Shown here piece by piece: positions 1-10,675 of a stretch of DNA of 64,000 nucleotides. The position numbers and the translations under genes were made by a program. The DNA is from Branchiostoma floridae (taxonomy: Eukaryota > Chordata > Leptocardii > Amphioxiformes > Branchiostomatidae): positions 18,520,824 through 18,584,823 of the forward strand of contig NC_049995.1 of the NCBI RefSeq assembly GCF_000003815.2, given 5' to 3'. The notes under the pieces were generated by a model. It ran no database searches. It had not been told where the DNA came from and worked only from the letters and a program-made list of their open reading frames with translations. Position 1 is the stretch's first letter; each line of letters opens with the position of its first letter.

Positions 1-1
1 C

Positions 2-901
2 CCCGCTCTGGGTTCAGAAGCACCCGAGCAAGAGCGAGACACATCGGGGACAGAAGGGGCGGCATCCCGCTCAACTGGGGATAGCAAACAGGATGTGGTC
101 ACTTTTGGCGGGAAAGGATCAGAACCGGGAAAGTTTAAGTTCCTGCGCGGGGTTGTGGTGTCGCCTAGCAACGAGATATGTGTGGCTGATATGAGTAACA
201 GGCGAGTCCAAGTCCACAGCATGGAGGGGGTTTACCTGCGCAACTTCCCAACAGTTGTACCGGGTACAGGAGAAAGTACGATGCTGCCACGTGATGTTTG
301 TATGGACGGTAACGGCACGCTGTGGGTGGTGGGGGAAGGAGAGACAGCCGAACATGTTGTACAGTACAGCACGGACGGGGCCGCCATGGCGCGGTTTGAC
401 CTGAAGAAGAGCCATAATTTCCGCGGCATCGCAGTAGACACGCGCACTAACCACATCCTGGTGACTGATGCAGCCAACACTGAAGTACAGGTGTTCCGTC
501 CGGACGGCTCCCTGGTGCGGACAGTCCGGCATCCCGAGGGTGAGATGAAATACCCACATTACGTCACTGTGGACGGGGAAGGGAACATTCTTGTGTCGGA
601 CTGGAGAAGTGACTCTGTGTACGTGTATGACGAGTCCGGGAAGTTCCTGTTCCAGTTTGGAGGGAAGGGAAGTGGTGAAGGTCAGCTGATGTATCCCCGC
701 GGCATCTGTACAGGCAGCTCTGGGCACATCCTCGTGGCGGACAATGAGAACAGGAGAGTTCAGATCTTCACACGTCACGGCGAGTTTGTCCGAACCTTTC
801 GTACTGGATTTAAGCCGACAGGCCTGGCTGTGGGACCGGAAGGGCAGCTGGTTGTGACCGATCAACCTAACCACACTTTGGCCGTATTTTCTAATTACTG
901 A
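2..901 (+). CDS. Gene A, 3' end: NHL-propeller protein of the DED-NHL family (5' part outside window)
   Basis: The reading frame is open from base 2 to the TGA at 899-901 (299 codons). It starts in the acidic linker (EAPEQERDTSGTEG) that precedes the propeller in all paralogs. A closing strand (VTFGGKG) and six NHL repeats follow, beginning near PSNEICVAD, DGNGTLWVV, TRTNHILVTD, DGEGNILVSDW, SSGHILVAD and GPEGQLVVTD. By family knowledge NHL repeats form a six-bladed propeller that binds protein or RNA. No frameshift is seen. The upstream exons (DED, X, coiled coil) are expected to the left of the window. Loop residues differ from the other copies (for example MYPR in blade 5 and RSDS in blade 4), while scaffold residues are nearly identical. 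Intracellular location is inferred from the absence of a signal peptide in the complete paralogs. Confidence 0.9.
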   Translation, partial: PALGSEAPEQERDTSGTEGAASRSTGDSKQDVVTFGGKGSEPGKFKFLRGVVVSPSNEICVADMSNRRVQVHSMEGVYLRNFPTVVPGTGESTMLPRDVCMDGNGTLWVVGEGETAEHVVQYSTDGAAMARFDLKKSHNFRGIAVDTRTNHILVTDAANTEVQVFRPDGSLVRTVRHPEGEMKYPHYVTVDGEGNILVSDWRSDSVYVYDESGKFLFQFGGKGSGEGQLMYPRGICTGSSGHILVADNENRRVQIFTRHGEFVRTFRTGFKPTGLAVGPEGQLVVTDQPNHTLAVFSNY

Positions 902-1890
902 TTGTAGAACAATTTAATCTTCGAAATTGATTGACTTTTGTCCCAACACAGACCGGACAAATTCATTTTTTTACATTTTATTCAGCCCATTAGCTACCAT
1001 ACGGATGGACGGATGGACGGATGGACGGGTGGGGCGGTGCCTACTTCCAACGCCCTTGGACCCGTCGATCAGACCAGACTTTTGGAAGGTCACGTGTTCT
1101 CAGAAATTGAGTCCTTTTTATAACTGTTCCCATCGTCAGTCATATTCAAGAAGATTCCCGGAAGCTCACTTTGTGTTCACTCACAATCCTAATGCTTTAT
1201 TCAATACGTACTGTCATGCTCATGTTGGTTAGGGGTAGCTTACTAACAGATTGTGATTTCCCTTCATGACTTAGCCGATGATAACGAGTATCCAAACAGC
1301 AATTTACTGGTGAAGGTTCAGGATGCACGACATTTTTCACCTGTAACATAAAGTATTATCAGCTGAACGACTCAATACTACATACAGGTCTCTACACCAT
1401 GTCTAACGATTGCACATTAACATGTCTTTTGTATCAGCGGTTGAATCCCTTGTGGCTGAATTGGGTCCTGTGAGAACATAATCAGTATTTCACCAATTTA
1501 AGTTATAACTGCTTTGGATGAAATCATTATGGTGGTCTAACGTATGATAAGTACAGACCATAGTTTCGATCCCTATTCACCATATGATAATAGTGATAGT
1601 GATAGTCCAGTGCCAACATTTTATCTCAAAGCAGATGTTGGGAGGTAAATTGTCTGCCACTGGTGTCTATCGTGGTGGCAGATGTATATTCACACCTAGC
1701 GGATACTGCAGGTACTACAGGATGCCCCTGAAGGGAATTTTGCCCAGTAACGCATAGAAATAGAAATACAGGGATGAACTGCCCAGTAGAACCAAATGTA
1801 CCTGTATTACAAGTCATATATGTGCTGTGGCGCTCATTACGCGTACGCATTAGTGACAATTATTACCCTTATCCGAACTAATTTCGTCAC
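902..1890. other. 3' flank of gene A and upstream region of gene B
   Basis: No gene is seen. An 8-bp microsatellite (GGATGGAC units) lies at about 1003-1030. The place where other copies carry CCAATAAA reads CACCAATTTAAG near 1491, so the usual poly(A) signal looks degraded here. The stretch from about 1250 on is homologous to the other intergenic regions (for example GCCGATGATAACGAGTATC). Confidence 0.5.
1003..1030. repeat. GGATGGAC microsatellite
   Basis: About 3.5 copies of an 8-bp unit occur just downstream of gene A. It is absent from the other intergenic copies at this density. Confidence 0.7.
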
Positions 1891-2056
1891 TAGCGGGTAA
1901 TTATAAAAAAACTTCGCTATGATATCAGAAACCTGCAGAATCATAATCAAAGTCCAAAGAAAACGGACTTTGCTTCAAATCTGCCGCCTTTGCTGGTACA
2001 TCAGTCACTTGAAGGGAGACGTTTGCTCCTGTAGTACCGGCAGTATCCGCTAGGTG
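1693..2056. repeat. Promoter-flanking inverted repeat, gene B
   Basis: Arms at 1693-1722 and 2027-2056 are reverse complements at 29 of 30 positions (left arm begins CACCTAGCGGATACTGCAGG). The predicted TATA box at 1902 lies between them. Similar arm pairs occur upstream of C (7139-7168 / 7463-7492, weaker), D (15718-15747 / 16004-16033) and H (about 45188 / 45418). Confidence 0.75.
1902..1910 (+). promoter_or_regulatory. TATA box candidate, gene B
   Basis: TATAAAAAA lies in a conserved context (GCGGGTAAT before, CTTCGCTAT after) about 343 nt before the predicted leader-exon donor at 2245. C and D have it at nearly the same spacing, which supports a core promoter. No start site can be mapped from sequence alone. 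Confidence 0.5.
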
Positions 2057-2245
2057 CATAGCTGCACCTGCCATCTTGACATTACCCGGCGGCCATGATC
2101 AAAGTCTAACGGGTAACGAGTTTACCACCTGCCATGTTTACTGCAACTTATTTCAGTTCCCAGACAGGAGACATCTGAATTTGTCTTGAAGGATCAGACT
2201 AACACTGGTTACGTCTTAAGGAGCCCGTCTCACCGTTACACACAG
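1932..2245 (+). other. Predicted noncoding leader exon of gene B
   Basis: The segment ends in CACACAG/GTGAGT, a perfect 5' splice site at 2245/2246, with a second perfect donor (CTACAG/GTGAGA) at 2273/2274. Counterparts lie upstream of all nine genes whose 5' side is in the window. Coding exon 1 of B follows a pyrimidine-rich acceptor (GTTTTTAG/G-ATG), so an intron of about 2.3 kb (2246-4562) is predicted. That intron contains a 178-bp MITE, microsatellites and one CRE module. The exon start is only estimated at about 30 nt after the TATA box. A hairpin-capable AGGTGCA-TAGC-TGCACCT lies near 2052. Confidence 0.5.
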
Positions 2246-3176
2246 GTGAGTTTTCACACCTGATTAACTACAGGTGAGAAATGTTCACTTCAGCCAGGTG
2301 GCCCTTTTGGTCAATAACATGAAAAGGATTTTGGTACCAGGAGACTTTAACTGTTCTTTACGTCGTCTTGAAGGAGTAACACTTTATAATTTGGGTAATA
2401 AAACGATAAGAAAATTTCGGAAAATTCGCCTTTTCTCATTTTTAAGGCGTTTGCTGCTGAAAAAAAGTGATAAAAAATGAAAAAAAGGAACTTGTATGTT
2501 AAGAGAGTGGTGTCAAATTAAACTGGGGGAGCGTTTTTAAACTTCATTTTTCTCAAACAGATTTGTTTATCTATTGGTTTGGCTGTTCAGCACGCACAGT
2601 CTTGCCTGCCCAACTGTGGCTTTTACACAGGGTTAGCCCTGCTGACAAAGACAAAAACATTTCATCACTTCATCATGTGACAATCTGTGTTTATCATAAG
2701 TGTAAGTGACAACAATTATCTCCTCTCTTTTGTGATTAAGGATAGTTTTTATCATCTATCGGTATCATGATCTCTAACTGCCCCTTAACAAACGTTGGTG
2801 AGGTGATAATGACATTATGTTTTCTAGGCTACACTTTGTTTAACAGGATGCAAATGTAGGTGGGTGGGTGTGTCAAAATGTAGTTTTACACCTGCAATTT
2901 GATAGGCTACATTCTTACGAAAAGCTAAGATGATTAACATGTATATCATTTGTTGCAAGGGCTTATCAATATCCTGATCTACAATTCTTTCTCCGCTCTT
3001 TGGTGCGCCCTCGTGACATGTTTATGGCTGTTGAACAAACGTTTCAGAGTAAATGAGCTGATAATTACAATATAAATCTCTTTTTAGTTACACTATGTTT
3101 GAGAGGAAACGTGAGTGGGGGTGGCAAACTCCAGTTTTACACATACAAACTAAATGACATATGTTATTATGAACGG

Positions 3177-3186
3177 TTATATATAT

Positions 3187-3217
<31 letters not shown>
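3177..3217. repeat. (TA)n microsatellite
   Basis: An alternating TA tract directly abuts the 178-bp MITE. The MITE's TA target duplication falls within this tract. Confidence 0.85.
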
Positions 3218-3395
3218 CAGTCAAACCTGTCTATAGCGGCCACTCAAGGGACCGGACAAATTTGGCCGCTATAGACAGGTGGCCTCTGTATAGAGGTGGC
3301 AACTTATAGATACAATACCCAAGGGACCGACAAAAATTGGCCACTATGGACAGGTGGCCCCTCTGTAGAGGTGGCCCCTAATACAGGTTTGACTG
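3218..3395. mobile_element. 178-bp MITE-like element, copy 1
   Basis: Terminal inverted repeats CAGTCAAACCTG and CAGGTTTGACTG are flanked by TA on both sides. The interior consists of repeated GGCCACCTCTATAGA-type palindromic segments. A second copy of exactly 178 bp lies at 15180-15357 in the opposite orientation. No coding capacity is seen. TA duplication with these ends fits a nonautonomous DNA transposon; the superfamily is not assigned. Confidence 0.75.
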
Positions 3396-3397
3396 TA

Positions 3398-3434
3398 GAA
3401 AGAGAGAGAGATAGAAAGAGAGAAAGAGAGAGAT
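3398..3434. repeat. GA-rich microsatellite
   Basis: GAAAGAGAGAG-type tract next to the MITE. Confidence 0.75.
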
Positions 3435-3476
3435 AATTTGTAGTAAAATATATCAGTGTCCTGAGCTTTGTCCGCT

Positions 3477-3562
3477 CGGCACGTCCGTGTGACGTGTTAA
3501 TGATTGTTAATGATTGTTGGACAGTACAAACATTCCGAAGTAGGCAAGCTGAAGTCACGATA
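3477..3562 (+). promoter_or_regulatory. CRE-type upstream module, gene B copy
   Basis: A diverged copy of a module found upstream of genes B to I. It has GGCACGTCCG, then GTGACGTGTTAATGATT, then GGACAG-ACAAAC, and ends in a TGACGTCA-like site (here TGAAGTCA). An internal TTAATGATTG duplication is present. A regulatory role is inferred only from conservation and position, about 1 kb before coding exon 1. Confidence 0.4.
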
Positions 3563-3779
3563 GGCCATTCAAGGTATTTGCAAACAACTACAATAGAATT
3601 CACAACTAGACAGAAGGTCTGGCTCAGGCCACAGGCGTTACCATTGTTACTTTACAAACATTCCGGTGTCGCTGAGAGGACGACACGGGGAGGGCAACGT
3701 ACTCGGAGACTCACAAACAACTGCAGTACGTAATCTAACTGGGCAAGGAAGGCACTGAGTCCACATATGTTATATAAAC

Positions 3780-3802
3780 ACATCATCATCATCATCATCA
3801 TC
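3780..3802. repeat. (CAT)n microsatellite
   Basis: Seven to eight CAT triplets in the leader intron of gene B. Confidence 0.85.
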
Positions 3803-4563
3803 ATAAACACAAGTAAAATGACCCCTGACTCAGTAAGAAAACAATGAATCGAAGTGAAGAATCCTAACTTTTAAACAATTCTAGCCCATGCTAAAATACA
3901 ATGTCCTCATGTTTACATGTATTGTGTATGTCTCATGGGAATTCAACATTCACATGTAGCTCACAATGTATCACACAACGAATACGCAACATGTGAATTT
4001 ATAATAATTTGTATGGTCAACTGTACAATGTGTGTTTGAGGGCACCAAAAATCCAAATTGTTGACTGGCATAGAATGTTCAAGTCTAGGCCATAGTTGAC
4101 AAAGGACATTCTTTGTTTAGTTTATTCATGAGCATTTTTAACTGTTACCTGTAAACCCCTCGATACATCATAATCTCAGTTGTCCCGTTGGTGAAAGGCA
4201 GTATCAAAAGAGTCCGTTGGACACGGCTTTGTCTCGCTCTGTGACTTTTTTTATTCTTCCACTCACTCACTCACGGCCCATAACCACAGTGGTCGTATGG
4301 CTCCACGACAGCCAGCAGGGGTGATCCCTGCTACGAACTATGGTGCTTACGTCCCCGGTAAATCTGCTAGGCAGTTTGATACACCTTTGGCACTTTTGAT
4401 AGCGTCTCAAACCACCAGTAAATAAACCTAAAGACTGGCATGAATTGTTTAAAAGCTACATGATTAGCCCCCTGAAGCAATGTACGTCTTGCCTGCTCAG
4501 GCACACAATATGTGTAGAATTTGATCAGTCCATGCCAATGACGTTTTATCGTCTGTTTTTAGG

Positions 4564-6019
4564 ATGGCAGGTCCCGTCAGAAAAAGAGTAGACACTGCCG
4601 ACAGACGCCATTTTGATTTTGTTCAAACCTTGCTCCGTATTTCCGATGAACTGACAGAAGAGGAAACGGCAAACGTGAAGTTACTTTGCCTGCATCTGAT
4701 CCCTGAAGGCCAGTCGGAACAACTTAAACGGGCAGTGGACGTTTTCCAAAAGCTGATAAAAATGGACAAAATTGACAAGGAGAATCTCGACTTTCTCGAG
4801 GAGATCTTAGAAAGAATCAACCGACTTGATCTGATCCGAGACGTTCTGAGACGGTTTCAACCGCCAGACCGAGATATTCCGGAGAATCCCGAACTGCAAC
4901 CGAGAAGTAACGACGTGGGTGCAAGTAAAAGAGGTCAGTAAAATCAGTACTTTTCTGGTAACGCTTTAAAAGTGCATAAAACGGTTCAACATGACAGTTC
5001 TTTCCTCGAACGTTAGATTTTTAACAGTATCGCAATATCAATTGACTTTTTTTTTCTTTTTGTAGTACTTACTGTAATCAACCTTTGGCTTACACATTGG
5101 CTAAAGCGATAGAACAAATGCTGTTTTCGTTACAGAAGCACCCAAGGAAGAGCGACACACAGCGGAGGCAGCAGGAGCGGCATCTGGTTTTACTTGGGAC
5201 AGGAAACAGGATGTGATCACTTTTGGCGGGAAAGGGTCGGAACCAGGAAAGTTTTATTATCCGCGCGGGGTTGTGGTGTCACCTAGCAACGAAATATTTG
5301 TGGCTGATATATTTAACAAGCGAGTCCAAGTCCACAGCACTGAGGGGGTTTACCTGCGCCACTTCCCAACAGTTGTACCGGGTACAGGGGGTAAGGTCAT
5401 GGAGCCATATGATGTCTGTATGGACGGTAACGGCACGCTGTGGGTAGTGGGGCTCGGAGTGACAGCTGACCTTGTTGTACAGTACAGCACGGACGGGACC
5501 GCCATGGCGGGGTTTGACCTGAAGAATAGCTCTTATTACCGTGGTATAGCAGTAGACATGCGCACTAACCACATCCTGCTGACTGATGCAGACCAAAGTG
5601 CAGTTCAGGTGTTCCGTCCGGACGGCTCCCTGGTGCGGACAGTGCAGCATCCACTGGGTGGGATGGTACGCCCAATGTGCGTCACTGTGGACGGGGAGGG
5701 GAACATTCTTGTGTCGGCCTGGGGAACTCACAGTGTCTACGTGTATGACGAGTCCGGGAAGTTCCTGTTCCAGTTTGGAGGTCATGGAAGTGGTGAAGGT
5801 CAGCTGAAATATCCCCGCGGCATCTGCACTGACAGTTTGGGGTACATCATCGTGGCGGACTATGGGAACGAGAGGGTTCAGATCTTCACACGTCACGGCG
5901 AGTTTGTCCGTGCCGTCCGTACTGGGTTTGAGCCGGAATGCCTGGCTGTGGGACCGGAAGGCCAGCTGGTTGTAAGCGATTGGAATAATCATACAGTGAC
6001 TGTATTTCCTAACTACTGA
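4564..6019 (+). CDS. Gene B: short DED-NHL fusion protein (two coding exons)
   Basis: Exon 1 is 4564-4933 and exon 2 is 5136-6019, joined at phase 1, giving 417 residues. Residues 1-95 form a DED: helix 2 has ELTEEETANVKLLCLHL and the end has the family's RxDL motif (RLDL). From about residue 150 a six-repeat NHL propeller runs to the TGA. The X domain, coiled coil and GEKPPGGW hinge of the other paralogs are missing. The acceptor (CGTTACAG/AAGCACCC) matches sequence that is exonic in the paralogs (GGTACAGAAGCACCC), so an internal deletion seems to have recruited a splice site. The donor is AGAG/GTCAGT, weaker than in sister genes. The exon before ATG ends in TTTTTAG. Blade 4 has an A in place of the usual D (SAWG). 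The frame is intact, so a functional minimal form is plausible; a degraded copy kept open by gene conversion is the alternative. Confidence 0.8.
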
Positions 6020-7138
6020 TCGAAAAAAAGACTCGATAAAGATTAAATTTTTCTTTGATCTACTTGAACATGATGACTCAAGAACGGATGGACGGGGCGG
6101 GGCGGTACCGACTTCCAATGACCTTTGATCCATCGCTCTGGTCAGACGTTCACGTGTTCTAAGCAATCGGGTCCTACCATTATAAGTTCCCATTTGTGTC
6201 GTCAGTCATCCTGAAGACGACAAGAGGATTCAGCGATTCCCAGAAGCTCTTTTTGTTATCCATATTCATAATGCTTCATCCAATACATACTGTTATGCTC
6301 ATTCAGTTCAGTTGCTCATAGTGCATTCTATGCGACTGTTGGGGACATATTGGGTAAGTATGTTGGGTCGGCGAGATTCGGCAACAGGTGGCCAGATGCT
6401 GACAGAACGATGATTGGTTGATTGATTGATTGATTCCTGCTTTGTAAATAGCTCAGAAAAAACAACAAAAGGTTGAAGTTGAAGTTGCATGGTCTAATTT
6501 AAGTTGATAAAGAGAATGGCAGCTTCCCCACAGACTGAGGTATCCCTTCATGTCAGCCGATGATAACGAGTATCTAAACAGCAGTTTACTGGTGATGGTT
6601 CAGGGTGTGTGGCTTTTTTATCTGTAACATTAAGTATTATGAGCAGAACGAATAAATACTCAATACTACACACAGGTCTCTACACCATGTCTAACGATTG
6701 CACAATAACATGTCTTTTGTATCAGCGGTTGAACCTCTTGAATCTCAGTATTTCACCAATTAAAGTTATACCTGCTTTACATGAAATCATTTTGGTTCTC
6801 TATGGTCTAACTTATGATAGTGCAGACTATAGTTTTGATCCCTATTTAACATATAATAATAGTGCTGGTGATAACAGTGCCACCATTCATTTCATCTCCA
6901 AGCAGATGATGATGAATGGTTTATTAGGTTAAAAATCTCTCGCAGCCTGTTGCTGAATTGCGGATTTCATACAAATAATTGTTTTCCAGCCAGAACTAAT
7001 TCTGGAAACATTAAAAATCTATATCATCAATTATATATCAAACATTGAAATAACGTTAAAAATTCTGACATTGATAAAACATATTTGTAGGAAAGATGTC
7101 TGCCACAGGTTTATGTAGAGATAGCAGATGTATCTTCA
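6020..7138. other. 3' flank of gene B and upstream region of gene C
   Basis: No gene is seen. It contains a (TTGA)n tract at about 6413-6434, a unique CAGTTCAGTTGCTC segment near 6303, and the conserved intergenic block with GCCGATGATAACGAGTATC at 6554. A short TTTCATCTCCAAGCAGATGATG segment begins the upstream region of gene C. Confidence 0.5.
6759..6764 (+). terminator. Poly(A) signal candidate of gene B (ATTAAA)
   Basis: The ATTAAA variant occurs in CACCAATTAAAG, aligned with CACCAATAAA in the other paralogs and followed by a T/G-rich stretch (TTTTGGTTCTC). It is about 740 nt past the stop codon. Confidence 0.45.
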
Positions 7139-7289
7139 CACCTAGCGGATACTGATGGTAGAACAGGGATGAGCTCTTTTGCAAACCCAGTTTACCTGTA
7201 TTACAAGTCGCATATGTGCGACGACGCTCATTAAGCATTAGTGACAACTTTCACCCTCATCCGAACTATTTTCGCCACTAGAAGGCAAC

Positions 7290-7297
7290 TATAAAAA
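7290..7297 (+). promoter_or_regulatory. TATA box candidate, gene C
   Basis: TATAAAAA is followed by CTTCGGTATGATATCAG, in the same context as genes B and D, 395 nt before the leader donor (about 354 nt when a small insertion at 7386-7427 is discounted). Confidence 0.5.
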
Positions 7298-7326
7298 CTT
7301 CGGTATGATATCAGAAACCTGCGGAA

Positions 7327-7685
7327 TGGTAATCAAAGTCCAAACAATACGGACTTTGCTTCAAATCTGCCTCGTTTACTTAAAACATCCCAACCGGGCC
7401 CCGGTTTGGAAATGTGACCTAAGCCTTACTGGTACATCAATCACCTGACCGCAGACGTTTACTCTTGTAGTACCGGCAGTATACGCTTGGAGCGTAGCTG
7501 CACCTGCCATCCCATCATTACCCAGCGGCCATGATCAAAGTCTAACGGGCACCGAGTTTTCTTGCCAACTGCCAAGTTTACTGAAATTCATTTCAGTTCC
7601 CAGATTGGAGACATCTGAGAAAGTTTGTCTTGAAGAATCAGACTAACACTGGTAACGTCTTAAGGAGCTCGTCTACGTCACACAG
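7327..7685 (+). other. Predicted noncoding leader exon of gene C
   Basis: It ends in CACAG/GTGAGT at 7685/7686 with a second donor (GTACAG/GTGAGA) at 7704/7705. The exon start is estimated from the TATA box. The leader intron (7686-11102, about 3.4 kb) contains diverged upstream modules, two good CRE modules, a LINE insertion and a further module. A small palindromic insertion (7386-7427) lies inside the predicted exon. Confidence 0.45.
7386..7427. mobile_element. Small palindromic insertion (AACCGGGGCCCGG type)
   Basis: Relative to gene B the sequence is interrupted by about 42 nt centred on ACCGGGCCCCGGT and ending in TTTGGAAATGTGACCTAAG. The same end sequence forms the terminal inverted repeats of an insertion at about 32302-32500, so this may be an internally deleted or solo-end copy of that element. 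Confidence 0.5.
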
Positions 7686-8500
7686 GTGAGTTCTTGCAGT
7701 ACAGGTGAGAAATGTCCACTTCAGCCAGGCGGCCATTTTAGGTCAATGGCATGTAAAGGATTTTAGTACCTAGAAACTTTGATTGTTCTTTACGTGGTCT
7801 GGAAGGAGTGGTTCATTTTGATTTCGGGAAATAAGACGATAACAAATTTGCGTTTGCGTGTCCTTATTTTCGGAATATAATGACATTTATTACTGGTAAA
7901 CGTGACACGAAATGACTGGAATAGTGGCGACAGCGTAAGATTTAGACCTGTGTATAAACGCGGTGGTGTCAAATTACATGGTTGGGCGTTTTAAAACTTC
8001 AAGATAACTTTCACAGATTCATTTATTAATTGGTTTAGGTGTTCAGCACACACAGCCATGCAGGGTTTCCCAACTCGCATGTGGCTACTTCGAAGGTCTA
8101 GCCCTGCTGACAGAGACAAACACATTCATCACTTGCTGTTGTAACACTCAATGTTTCTTAGAAGTTAGTTCATAGATGATCATCCTCTCTCCCTTGCCAT
8201 TATGATCATTTTTTGCATCTATCAGTATTAACATCCCTGTCTCCGCCCCTTCCGAAGCACAAGTTAACCATTGTTGAACAAACATTCCAACGTCGGTGAG
8301 CCGATAATAACCACATAAATCTCTTCTGCGTTACACTATTTTCAAGCCCTAGCTAAGTTAACATGGCGAAAAGTAGTTTTATACCTGCAGTTTGAATAAT
8401 CTAATGTGGTTTGAAAACTTATTATACGATGTTAAACGTGTTTAAGTTACAAGTATTTGTGGCAAGGGCCTATCAGTGTCCTGATCCCTGCCCCTCCCCT

Positions 8501-9012
8501 CGGTACGTCCGCGTGACGTGTTAATGATTGACGGACAGAACAAACCCTCCGGAGTGGTCTGAGCTGACGTCACGGTGTGGGCAAGGCACTGGGAGATGTA
8601 AACAATTACATCACGAGTACAAATAAAGCTTAGCGTGGATTCAACGGTGCTTACTCCACAGATGTTAACGTTGGTACTTAAAAAGGAGTATTGCTAAAGG
8701 TTTATGTTTACAGAAACTTACACTCACCGTCGGTGATAGTATAATAGCCACATTTATTGGTTTACTGGTTTACTGAGATACCTTTAGCTCATATATATGC
8801 CTTCTATGTTCGCAGAATTAGATGACTGGGTGTGTCAAACAGTAGTTTTACACCTACAGTTTCAATAATCTATGTTCTATGAACATGTAAGTATGTTATT
8901 TGTGGCACAAGGACCTATCAGTGTCCTGATCTCTGCCCCGCCCCTCGGCACGTCCGCGTGACGTGTTAATGATTGTGGGACAGAACAAACTCTCCAGACT
9001 CTGGCGTCACGG
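8501..9012 (+). promoter_or_regulatory. Two CRE-type upstream modules, gene C
   Basis: Copies lie at 8501-8575 (GTCCGCGTGACGTGTTAATG then GCTGACGTCACGG) and 8945-9012 (CRE degraded to TGGCGTCACGG). They are embedded in a longer repeat unit of roughly 440 bp that includes AATTAGGCTTAGCGTGG and CTTACTCCACAGATGTTAA. The unit also occurs upstream of D, E, F, G and H. Confidence 0.5.
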
Positions 9013-9168
9013 GAAGGACCAAGCACTGGAAGATGTTAATTAAATCACGAGTACAAATTAGGCTTAGCGTGGTCTCATTGCGGCTTACTCCACAGATGTT
9101 AATGTTGATACTTAAAATTACTTGTTAATGGTTAATGATTGAATAAAGTTAAACCCCAGCGTCAGTGA

Positions 9169-10441
9169 GATTGACTTTGACTTGACTTTGACTTTGACTT
9201 TATTAAGATCCACAATTAGCATAACAATATACAAGTACATTGAAGCTACTCTTCCTGTGGTCTTATCAACAAACATTACAGGACAAAAACTTGACACACA
9301 GGAACACATACAATCTATACAACGTACATAACATTCACACTTGATAAAAGATAACTTAATGACTACTTGAGGTCATATATACAATGGGCCAATTATCTAT
9401 TGCAAACCATTCCATGTGATGGACATTCTGTACAAAAACCTTTTCTTTTGAGCGTTTGTTCTGGGCTTTGGTAGTCTGATAGTTTGGGATTTTGATGAAC
9501 GTGTTTGATATCCATGAGACTGCATTTTGACCTGTTTATACAGAGAGACTGGTTGTTTGTTTTGCATTATCTTACGAAAAGTCTCTACACTTTTCTGCTG
9601 GATTCTGTCTTTCACGGACAACCACCCTAGCGTCTGCAGCAAAGCGTCCCTGCTTGTGAACCTGTGGCAACCAAGGGCGATCATGGTCGCTCTGTTCTGT
9701 ACGACTTGTAGCCGGTTTATGTTCTTCCCAGACGTACTTGCCCACACCGAACTGCAGTAGTCTAGATGTGTTAGTACAAGGGCTTGAATCAGTTTTATCC
9801 TCAGTCTGCGCGGAAGTAATTTCCTCACCCTGTTCACTTGCGCCATGCTCCTATTGCAGTTCTTTGCAACATGGTCTACGTGATTGTCGAAAGTGAGGTT
9901 TTGGTCTACATGTACTCCCAAAAGCTTGACAGTGGGTACTTGTTGTAAACTCTGCCCCCTGAGTTCCAACTGTAGTGGTGGTGCGTCTCTTGTCTTCTTA
10001 GACGTCCCAACCAGCATGGTCTTCGTCTTGCCATTGTTCAGTTTAAGCATGTTGTAGTCCGACCATTTAGCCACACATTCTAAATCCACCAGAGTCTTTG
10101 TTCTTATGTCCTTTACAGTGCGTCCTGCTGCATGTACTGTACTGTCGTCAGCATACTGGTCCAGTTTCCCATTCTCTACTGTACTGGACATGTCATTGAC
10201 GTAAATACTGTACAGTTGTGGTCCCAAACAGCTTCCCTGTGGCACCCCGCATTGTAACACTCGGCTCTGACTGTATGCCCCGTTTGCATAGACCTGCCAC
10301 TTGCGGTCTGACAAGTATGACTTGATCCACGACGTCGCTTCTTCTGAGAATCCGTACATCTGGAGTTTCTTAAGAAGAAGGGCGTGGTCTACCAACTCAA
10401 ACGCTGCACTGTAGTCCAGCAACACTACCGAGGTCATCATT
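9169..10441 (-). mobile_element. 5'-truncated LINE (CR1/Jockey-like) insertion
   Basis: A reverse transcriptase reading frame on the minus strand (9397-10440) is followed by a roughly 230-nt 3' region. That region ends in AATAAAGTCAAAGTCAAAGT-type short repeats, typical of CR1-like 3' ends. The element interrupts a repeat unit that is intact elsewhere (GTGAGATT joined to AAAATGATCATAT near 17165), so both borders are visible. No long target duplication is seen; at most ATT is shared. The 5' part, with endonuclease and ORF1, is missing. Confidence 0.8.
9397..10440 (-). pseudogene. LINE reverse transcriptase fragment
   Basis: An open frame of 347 residues encodes the C-terminal half of a non-LTR retrotransposon polymerase. 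It starts within the RT palm (LLDYSAAFELVDHALLLKKL) and has GVPQGSCLGP and the catalytic YADD box (QYADDSTVHA). The thumb region and C-terminal tail (WNGLQ) follow. The endonuclease domain and the N-terminal RT motifs are absent, so it cannot be autonomous. It is antisense to gene C, within its predicted leader intron, and is a retrotransposon remnant rather than a host gene. Confidence 0.85.
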
Positions 10442-10599
10442 AAAATAACATAACCAGATATATGACTTCTATGGATGCAGGCATAAACGGGTTTGTGTGT
10501 TAAACAGTAGTTTTACATCTGCAGTTTAAATGATCTATCTTCTATGAACATGTAAGTTTGTGGCGATGGCTTATCAGTGTCCTGGTCTCTCCCGCCCCT

Positions 10600-10675
10600 C
10601 GGCACGTCCGCGTGACGTGTTAATGATTGTTGGACAGAACAAACTCTCCGGAGTCGGTGTGCTGACCTTCGGGCA
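10600..10675 (+). promoter_or_regulatory. CRE-type upstream module, gene C proximal copy
   Basis: GGCACGTCCGCGTGACGTGT, TAATGATTGTTGGACAGAAC and ACTCTCCGGAG are present. The CRE half is degraded to TGACCTTCGGG. It lies about 430 bp before coding exon 1. Confidence 0.4.
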
